NCBI GenBank assembly: GCA_041946675.1
Contig: JBHGAU010000106.1
Span: forward strand, 1-11,319
DNA: 11,319 bases
Source: CAWBKV01 sp041946675
Lineage (GTDB): Archaea; Halobacteriota; Methanosarcinia; Methanotrichales; Methanotrichaceae
Reading direction: 5' to 3'
The translations under genes were made by a program, and so were the position numbers. Numbering within the stretch: position 1 is the stretch's first letter; each line of letters opens with the position of its first letter. Under the pieces are notes generated by a model that did no database searches, had not been told where the DNA came from, and worked only from the letters and a program-made list of their open reading frames with translations. Of this stretch, positions 6,654 to 11,319 are shown piece after piece.

Positions 6654-6869
6654 ATGATAAAGGAAGATCTGGAGAAGGCAAAGGCTGAAGCTGAGAAGAA
6701 GATGGCGGATGTTAAGGCTGATATAAAGAAAACATCAGCGGATATAAAATCTGATATGAGGTCTGGCCCAGAGAAGGCGAGGGCTGAAGCAGAGCGAGAG
6801 AGCGCTCACGCGAAGGCCGAAGCTGAGAAGGCCAAGGCTGATGCTGAGAAGGCAAGACGGGCGTATTGA
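6654..6869 (+). CDS. Small LEA-like protein with 11-residue helical repeats, copy 2
   Basis: A 71-residue paralogue of the preceding gene. Five uninterrupted 11-residue units span residues 13-67: AEKKMADVKAD, IKKTSADIKSD, MRSGPEKARAE, AERESAHAKAE and AEKAKADAEKA. The central unit contains Gly38-Pro39, a likely helix break or hinge. The upstream context repeats that of copy 1: CAAAAGGAG (6635-6643) and a 10-base spacer to ATG. Similarity also extends a few bases either side (ATAGA before, TGAAT after), which supports tandem duplication including the translation signal. Only 32 bases separate the genes, so they are one transcript. A strong hairpin follows at 6897. No catalytic residues are visible; a structural or protective role is inferred. 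Confidence 0.75.
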   Translation: MIKEDLEKAKAEAEKKMADVKADIKKTSADIKSDMRSGPEKARAEAERESAHAKAEAEKAKADAEKARRAY

Positions 6870-6896
6870 ATAGGCAGCCCAATTAGAGCCAACTAA

Positions 6897-6937
6897 ATGG
6901 ATGCCAGAGGTTCTTCGCCTCTGGAATTCTCATCCAT
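6897..6937. terminator. Two-tier hairpin between convergent genes
   Basis: ATGGATG (6897-6903) pairs with CATCCAT (6931-6937), and directly inside it CCAGAGG (6904-6910) pairs with CCTCTGG (6918-6924). The inner loop is seven bases, with a six-base bulge on the 3' side (6925-6930). It sits 28 bases after the second LEA-like gene and just beyond the end of cobQ on the opposite strand, so it may end both transcripts. There is no T-run, so it may act as a 3'-end stabiliser instead of a classical terminator. Confidence 0.55.
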
Positions 6938-6945
6938 CCTAAGAG

Positions 6946-8409
6946 CTATACTCCGAGGTCAAGCATCTGCCAAATCTTTTTCATATCCAGGTTGGCCGAA
7001 GCGGCATTCGCCAGCTCATTAAAGCCTTTATTTCGAGGAACGATATCAATGTCTCTGATGAGGTTTCTTCGGCTGTAGAGATAATCCAAAAACGCATTCC
7101 TGAAGTTCTCATTATCAAAGATCCCATGCAGGTATGTTCCGATCACAAGGCCGTTTCCTGCTACAGCGCCATCATCTCCAAAGGCAGTTTCATTGGAATG
7201 CTCCGTCACACCCATATGGATTTCATACCCCGAAATCTCCTGACCCTTAATCGCATTTAGAATCGGTCCACCACCTGTGACCTTCTTCTTGACCTGAACG
7301 GTCTTCTTTTCATAAAGATCAAAGCGAGTGATTGCATTCAAAAGGCCCAGCCCGGTGATGGTACCGTTTGTATTCTCTATACCCGAGTCAACGATCTCTT
7401 TCCCCAGAATCTGATAGCCTCCGCAGATACCAAGAATTGGTGTATCTTTCAGCGCTAAAATCTGCCTGTCAATGCCTGCATTCTTCATATCCTCCAGGTC
7501 GGAAACCGTATTCTTCGTGCCGGGGATTATGATAGCATCCGGCTTTCCGAGCTGTTCTCCCAGGCCGACGTATCTCACATGTGCGTGAGGTTCCAGAGGC
7601 TCGAAATCTGTGAAGTTCGATATCCTGGGAAGTTTTATGACTGCAATCTCTACGGCATCTTTTATATATTTGCCTTTATGCTTCTTATCCCCGAGGGAGA
7701 CCGAATCTTCCGAAGGAATAGCCAGATCCAGATAAGGCAGAACGCCTAAGACTGGAACGCCCGTCATCTCCTCAAGCGATTTAAGTCCAGATCCCAGAAT
7801 AGCTGGATCTCCGCGGAATTTGTTTATTACCAGGCCCTTCACAAGCGGCCTGATATCCTCAGGCATTAGCTGGACTGTTCCAAAGAGGCTTGCGAAGACT
7901 CCGCCGCGTTCTATGTCGCCTACAAGAATTATGGGTGCTGATAGACGCCTGGCGATGTAGATGTTTGCAATATCTCTATCGTAGAGGTTTATCTCAGCAG
8001 CACCGCCGGCGCCCTCTACGATGATATAATCATAATCCTTCTCGAGCTCACGGATAGATCTATCCACGATCTCTTTCAAACTATCAATAGATCGGTAGTA
8101 CTCCTCGGCAGATTTATCGGCTACCGGCCGCCCTAGAACTATAACCTGAGATGTTCTGTCGCCCTTGGGTTTAAGGAGAATTGGGTTCATGAACTCTGTG
8201 GGTTCGATCCTTGCTGCCCATGCCTGCACTGCCTGAGCGATACCTATCTCGCTGCCGTTTGCAGTTACCCAGGAGTTCAGGCTCATGTTCTGTGACTTGA
8301 ATGGGGCGACTTTGTAGCCGCGGTTGGATAGCAATCGGCATAAAGCAGCTACAAGCGTGCTCTTGCCGGAGTGTGAGGTAGTGCCGAGGACTACGATGAA
8401 CTTGGCCAT
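6946..8409 (-). CDS. cobQ: Cobyric acid synthase (adenosylcobyric acid synthase, glutamine-hydrolysing)
   Basis: Cytosolic enzyme of cobamide synthesis that amidates side chains b, d, e and g of adenosylcobyrinic acid a,c-diamide, using ATP and glutamine. The 487 residues match the family. The N-terminal ATP-binding domain begins GTTSHSGKST (9-18), followed by PFKSQNMSLNS (36-46), KPKGD (80-84), EGAGGAAEIN (132-141) and GDIERGG (164-170). The C-terminal triad-type glutamine amidotransferase domain has PGTKN (296-300), the nucleophile Cys329 in GICGGYQ (327-333), GYEIHMG (394-400) and the catalytic His428 in GTYLHG. I chose the ATG at 8407-8409 because the mature family starts MAKxI just before the P-loop; an upstream TTG would add six residues. 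A TATA-like AAATAAACTT (8431-8440) suggests a nearly leaderless transcript. It stands alone, divergent from the iron module. Confidence 0.96.
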   Translation of the reverse strand: MAKFIVVLGTTSHSGKSTLVAALCRLLSNRGYKVAPFKSQNMSLNSWVTANGSEIGIAQAVQAWAARIEPTEFMNPILLKPKGDRTSQVIVLGRPVADKSAEEYYRSIDSLKEIVDRSIRELEKDYDYIIVEGAGGAAEINLYDRDIANIYIARRLSAPIILVGDIERGGVFASLFGTVQLMPEDIRPLVKGLVINKFRGDPAILGSGLKSLEEMTGVPVLGVLPYLDLAIPSEDSVSLGDKKHKGKYIKDAVEIAVIKLPRISNFTDFEPLEPHAHVRYVGLGEQLGKPDAIIIPGTKNTVSDLEDMKNAGIDRQILALKDTPILGICGGYQILGKEIVDSGIENTNGTITGLGLLNAITRFDLYEKKTVQVKKKVTGGGPILNAIKGQEISGYEIHMGVTEHSNETAFGDDGAVAGNGLVIGTYLHGIFDNENFRNAFLDYLYSRRNLIRDIDIVPRNKGFNELANAASANLDMKKIWQMLDLGV

Positions 8410-8430
8410 GCCTGACCTGGAGCGCAATTC

Positions 8431-8440
8431 AAGTTTATTT
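8431..8440 (-). promoter_or_regulatory. TATA-like element of cobQ
   Basis: Minus-strand AAATAAACTT lies 22-31 bases before the cobQ ATG, the spacing expected for a leaderless or near-leaderless archaeal transcript. The match to a TATA consensus is moderate. Confidence 0.35.
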
Positions 8441-8472
8441 GCCTTTTGGAAGGTGAGTTTTGGTTAATTCTT

Positions 8473-8493
8473 TTATGAGCATAATACTCATAA
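8473..8493. promoter_or_regulatory. 21-base palindrome between cobQ and the iron module
   Basis: TTATGAG (8473-8479) and CTCATAA (8487-8493) are perfect inverted copies around a 7-base AT-rich centre. The spacing of half-sites (14 bases centre to centre) suits a dimeric winged-helix regulator. It lies 64 bases upstream of cobQ and 67 upstream of the regulator gene, so it could serve either. It differs in sequence from the palindrome at 8534. Confidence 0.4.
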
Positions 8494-8529
8494 TTTCAGG
8501 CGTCTCACAAATTTGGGGCAGCCGAAAGG

Positions 8530-8536
8530 TATAAAT
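8530..8536 (+). promoter_or_regulatory. TATA box of the DtxR-FeoA gene
   Basis: TATAAAT lies 24-30 bases before the ATG at 8561. Initiation should fall at or one to three bases before the ATG, so the mRNA is probably leaderless; consistent with this, no GGAG ribosome site precedes the start. Confidence 0.6.
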
Positions 8537-8554
8537 TTAGGTCACCCTTAAATT
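8534..8554. promoter_or_regulatory. Candidate autoregulatory operator of the DtxR-FeoA/feoB unit
   Basis: An imperfect palindrome with outer arms AATTTA and TAAATT and an inner GG/CC core: TTTAGG (8536-8541) faces CCTTAAA (8546-8552). It overlaps the end of the TATA box and occupies the stretch up to the predicted transcription start, where bound repressor would block polymerase. TTAGG-type half-sites are typical of DtxR-family iron boxes. That the adjacent regulator binds here is inference. Confidence 0.45.
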
Positions 8555-8560
8555 AGTTGG

Positions 8561-9256
8561 ATGCCCAAAGAACAGGTTGAAGAGTATATAGAGGCGATCT
8601 TCGACATTGCCGGAAATGATGGCACAGCCAAGACCGTTGAAGTGGCAAAAAGGCTTAACAACGCCCCAGCAAGTGTTACAGAGGTATTCCAGAGCCTAGC
8701 CCAGAGCGGCCTTGTACAATACGAGCCATATAAGGGCGTCTCTCTAACCGGGAAAGGAGTCGATGCTGCCATGAAGATAAAAAGGAAGCACAGACTCCTT
8801 GAAGTATTCTTAACCGAGATTCTAAACGTAGATCCAAAGAAGGTGCACGACGAAGCATGCCGTATGGAACACTGCATCTCCGACGAGATCTGCGATGCCA
8901 TCTGCAAGATGCTTGATGCCCCGGCAAGATGCCCCAGTGGAAAGCCGATTTATCTCTGTGAAAAGGGAATAGCGACTTGTAACGAGTGCAACGAGGCAGC
9001 AGAAAAAGATAAGCTGATCCATAGAACGGTTCTGCCCATAACCGATTTGAAGCCCTGTCAGAAAGGAACCATAGCTTTTCTTAGAGGAGGCCGAAAGGCA
9101 ATCCAGAGGCTTTCTGACCTCGGCCTTACGCCTGGATCGGAGGTTACTCTCTTGAGAAAGACACCTCTGGGCGGACCCATTGAGCTGTCCGTGAGGAGAA
9201 CATCATTAGCTGTAGGACATGACATCGCTGACAACATCTTTGTCGAGGCCGCATGA
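8561..9256 (+). CDS. DtxR-family metal-dependent repressor fused to a FeoA domain
   Basis: A 231-residue regulator. Residues 1-70 form a winged helix, with EEYIEAIF (7-14) and a recognition region near APASVTEVFQSLAQSGLV (35-52). Residues 71-120 form the dimer and metal domain. Metal ligands align with exact DtxR spacing: His77, Glu81, His96, Cys100, Glu103 and His104, with Glu8 and Glu11 at the first helix. Cys100 matches the DtxR-type iron site, while Glu8 resembles the acidic residue of MntR. A cysteine-rich stretch follows (Cys105, 111, 115, 124, 133, 140, 143). Residues about 157-231 form an SH3-like FeoA domain (LPITDLKPCQKG, RLSDLGLTPG). It probably represses its own operon when Fe(II) is sufficient, and the FeoA part may contact FeoB. 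The ATG is set by the TATA box for a leaderless mRNA. It overlaps feoB by four bases. Confidence 0.9.
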   Translation: MPKEQVEEYIEAIFDIAGNDGTAKTVEVAKRLNNAPASVTEVFQSLAQSGLVQYEPYKGVSLTGKGVDAAMKIKRKHRLLEVFLTEILNVDPKKVHDEACRMEHCISDEICDAICKMLDAPARCPSGKPIYLCEKGIATCNECNEAAEKDKLIHRTVLPITDLKPCQKGTIAFLRGGRKAIQRLSDLGLTPGSEVTLLRKTPLGGPIELSVRRTSLAVGHDIADNIFVEAA

Positions 9257-11229
9257 AAGACCGGGATATGCCACTTTGCACGAGCTGCACGCCTTCTAAG
9301 AGCTCGAAGAAAGATGCAGACCTTACTGTCGCATTGGCCGGCAACGCAAATGTGGGAAAAAGTGCTGTATTCAACCAGCTGACAGGAGTGGACCAGATCA
9401 TTGGCAACTGGCCGGGAAAGACTGTCGAGCGGGCAGAAGGGGTATTGCATTATAAAGGACAGAGGATCAAGATCATAGACCTTCCGGGAATCTACTCCTT
9501 CTCGACCTATTCGATGGAAGAGCTCGTCTCAAGAGATTATATCGCCCTGGAGAAACCGGATATAGTGATCAACGTCGTGGATGCAACGGCTCTTGAGAGA
9601 AACCTATTCTTTACAATCCAGCTTATTGAGCTGGATGCGCCCGTAATAATTGCGCTAAACCAGATAGATCTCATGGAGAAGAAGGGGATCTCCATAGACT
9701 ACGAGAAGCTGGGAGAGCTCTTGGGAGTCTCGGTTATCCCCATAGTTGCAATAAAGGGAAAAGGGATCTCTGAGCTGACTGAGCAGATAGTGAAGCTGGC
9801 GGATAATAGAAGAGCCCCTCCAGAGATCAAGTATGGAAGGGAAGTAGAGCAGAGGATAGAGAAGCTCTCAGTTCTGCTCCAAAAAGTCGGGACTAATTAT
9901 CCTTCCAGGTGGCTGGCCATAAAGCTACTGGAGAGGGATGAGGAGATCACTGGACTCATCGAGAGGCTTGATAGCAGCATCGTCCGGGCTGCGAATAAGC
10001 TCGCAGAGGAGATTGAGAAGATCCATGGAGAGCCCAGCAGCGTGGTCATAAGTGCTGAGAGATACAAAATTGCTGATGAGATAGCCAGAAAAGTGCAGAA
10101 GATCCGCACTGAGGAAGAAACGCTCACCGATAAGCTCGATAGAATTGCCCTTCATCCAATACTCGGATATCTGGCTATAGTGGGTGTTATAGGCGGCCTT
10201 CTTGTATGGACATTCGTTCTGGGGGCCTGGATCTCTGGAATTTTATCGGATGCATTGAGCTCTATAGAGCAGTTCGAACCGGTTGTCTCAGGTCCGCTTG
10301 GAGAGATTATCTGGAATGGCGCATTCACGGGTTTTGTGGCAGGAATAACCCTGGTTATCCCCTATGTGCTGCCATTCTACATCATACTGGCAGCGATCGA
10401 GGACTCCGGGTACCTGACAAGGATATCTCTAATGCTCGATCGAGGGATGCATAAACTGGGGCTTCATGGAAAAGCTATAATCCCCATGATCCTTGGATAT
10501 GGCTGCAATGTGCCGGCCTGCTACTCCTGCAGGATAATGGAAACTCCCAAGCAGAAGTTTGTGGCAGCATTTCTGGTCACCCTGGTGCCATGCACTGCCA
10601 GAACTGTTATAATCCTGGGACTCGTAGCGGCCAACGTCAGCATCTGGTATGCTCTTGCGCTCTACGCATTCGACATAGTCCTCATCATTCTCTTGGGAAG
10701 AATTGCTTTCAGGGTCGTGCCGGGAGAATCGGTTGGGCTCATAATGGAGATGCCCAATTATCATATACCATCTGCAAAGGTTGTGCTGAAGCAGACATGG
10801 GCCCGAACAAAATCGCTCATATGGATAGTCTTCCCTGCATACATCATCGGCAGTGCAGTTCTTCAAGCCGTTTATGCCGCCGGATGGCTGGACCCAGTTA
10901 ACAATGTTCTAAGCCCAATTACGACGGTATGGCTGGGTTTGCCAGCAGCTGCAGGCATCCTGCTTATCTTCGGAATAGTGAGAAAAGAGCTGACTATATT
11001 GATGCTGGCAGTAATATTCCAGACCGCCGACTTCGCATCTATCATGACCCCTGTACAGCTGATAGTTCTCGCGCTTGTATCTATGATATACATTCCCTGC
11101 CTGGCAATGATCCTGTGCCTGGCTAGAGAGTTCGGCTGGAAGAAGGCTTCAGCCATCACTGCCTTTGAAGTTGTTTTTGCCATATCCCTGGGAGGGATTG
11201 CATTCCGCTTGTTGAGCCTGGTGATGTAG
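9253..11229 (+). CDS. feoB: Ferrous iron transporter FeoB
   Basis: Membrane Fe(II) uptake protein with a cytosolic G domain, 658 residues. G1 is GNANVGKS (30-37), G2 centres on Thr57 in WPGKTVERA, G3 is DLPG (76-79) and G4 is NQID (136-139, Gln in place of the usual Lys). A helical linker domain covers about 185-295. The membrane part starts near 303 and includes the conserved GYGCNVPAC (415-423), FGIVRKEL (573-580) and MIYIPCLA (611-618), placing the expected Cys residues of the iron path at 418 and 616. The N-terminus adds a CTSC pair (Cys9, Cys12) absent from many FeoBs. Its ATG overlaps the regulator stop (ATGA) with GAGG four bases before, so translation is coupled. There is no separate FeoA or FeoC gene nearby; the FeoA domain is in the upstream regulator. 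Confidence 0.97.
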   Translation: MKDRDMPLCTSCTPSKSSKKDADLTVALAGNANVGKSAVFNQLTGVDQIIGNWPGKTVERAEGVLHYKGQRIKIIDLPGIYSFSTYSMEELVSRDYIALEKPDIVINVVDATALERNLFFTIQLIELDAPVIIALNQIDLMEKKGISIDYEKLGELLGVSVIPIVAIKGKGISELTEQIVKLADNRRAPPEIKYGREVEQRIEKLSVLLQKVGTNYPSRWLAIKLLERDEEITGLIERLDSSIVRAANKLAEEIEKIHGEPSSVVISAERYKIADEIARKVQKIRTEEETLTDKLDRIALHPILGYLAIVGVIGGLLVWTFVLGAWISGILSDALSSIEQFEPVVSGPLGEIIWNGAFTGFVAGITLVIPYVLPFYIILAAIEDSGYLTRISLMLDRGMHKLGLHGKAIIPMILGYGCNVPACYSCRIMETPKQKFVAAFLVTLVPCTARTVIILGLVAANVSIWYALALYAFDIVLIILLGRIAFRVVPGESVGLIMEMPNYHIPSAKVVLKQTWARTKSLIWIVFPAYIIGSAVLQAVYAAGWLDPVNNVLSPITTVWLGLPAAAGILLIFGIVRKELTILMLAVIFQTADFASIMTPVQLIVLALVSMIYIPCLAMILCLAREFGWKKASAITAFEVVFAISLGGIAFRLLSLVM

Positions 11230-11248
11230 CTCCCCTATTTTGGCATCT

Positions 11249-11319
11249 GTGACTACTCCGCTCACTGAAGTGAGGGGCATCTAGCTTCATGCAGAGATTG
11301 TAGTCCCAATCTCAGAATA
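11249..11319 (-). mobile_element. Probable right end of an IS200/IS605-type element, cut by the window edge
   Basis: On the minus strand a short coding tail is followed by a hairpin, CTCAC-TTCA-GTGAG (11261-11274 region, extended by CC/GG with a bulge), and then AGTAGTCAC. This order, a tnpB stop inside a terminal hairpin followed by a short GT-rich end, is typical of IS200/IS605-group right ends, where the 3' part also gives rise to the guide RNA of TnpB. The proposed boundary near 11249 lies about 20 bases after the feoB stop. The call rests on pattern recognition over only 70 bases. Confidence 0.4.
11262..11318 (-). CDS. C-terminal tail of a tnpB-like ORF (partial)
   Basis: Only the last 18 codons are inside the window: they read ILRLGLQSLHEARCPSLQ and then TGA, which falls in the terminal hairpin. 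TnpB (IS605 OrfB) proteins often end in a QxA/HEA-type stretch encoded by the base of the right-end hairpin. TnpB proteins are RNA-guided nucleases associated with IS200/IS605 transposition. Whether the gene is intact cannot be seen here, and without the rest of the ORF the assignment stays tentative. Confidence 0.35.
   Translation of the reverse strand: MLRLGLQSLHEARCPSLQ

Noticed and set aside
1..11319. CRISPR array, rRNA or riboswitch (including a cobalamin riboswitch near cobQ)
   Set aside because: No regularly spaced repeats, no rRNA-like stretches, and the cobQ upstream region is too short and lacks the B12-box pattern; the cobQ transcript looks leaderless.

Overview
The window looks like chromosome from a methanogenic or related euryarchaeon, plausibly of the Methanosarcinales/Methanotrichales type. 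The evidence is archaeal TATA boxes (for example 2958-2965, 6079-6086, 8530-8536), leaderless or short-leader starts mixed with strong GGAG ribosome sites, an archaeal/eukaryote-type prolyl-tRNA synthetase, a radical SAM protein of the tetraether lipid synthase family, a cobyric acid synthase and a DtxR-FeoA/FeoB iron module. The taxonomic placement is inference from gene content; no 16S or mcr marker is present.

Layout. Bases 136-2920 (minus strand) form a tight three-gene unit: a SpoIIM/DUF95-type membrane protein starting at TTG, proS overlapping it by ATGA, and a six-helix membrane protein of unknown function. Bases 2958-4480 (minus) hold two transporters, a BASS-type (bile acid:sodium symporter fold) carrier and a LysE-family exporter. 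Just upstream of lysE lies a 60-base 3' piece of a tRNA-Ala(GGC) gene (4496-4555) with no 5' half. The next gene, the tetraether-lipid-synthase-like radical SAM gene (4526-6049, minus), runs into this piece and takes its last nine codons and its stop from it. This looks like an integration or recombination scar.

Bases 6050-6375 are intergenic. They hold the tes promoter, a nested hairpin (6225-6277) and a promoter with a tandem GTTATACT repeat. Two small paralogous plus-strand genes follow (6376-6621 and 6654-6869). They encode highly charged, Ala/Lys/Glu-rich proteins built on an 11-residue repeat like that of group 3 LEA proteins, and both use the same CAAAAGGAG-N10-ATG start context. A two-tier hairpin (6897-6937) separates them from the convergent cobQ (6946-8409, minus).

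The 151-base gap between cobQ and the divergent iron module carries two palindromes. One overlaps the TATA/start region of the regulator and is a natural autoregulatory operator candidate. The module is a DtxR-type metal-dependent repressor fused to a FeoA domain (8561-9256), overlapping feoB by ATGA (9253-11229). After feoB, the last ~70 bases look like the right end of an IS200/IS605-type element: the C-terminal tail of a minus-strand tnpB-like ORF plus its terminal hairpin.

Functionally the window combines translation (proS), membrane lipid crosslinking (tes), solute export, cobamide synthesis and Fe(II) uptake. The least explained parts are the tandem LEA-like genes, the truncated tRNA that supplies a protein C-terminus, and the hybrid metal site plus cysteine-rich segment of the DtxR-FeoA regulator.
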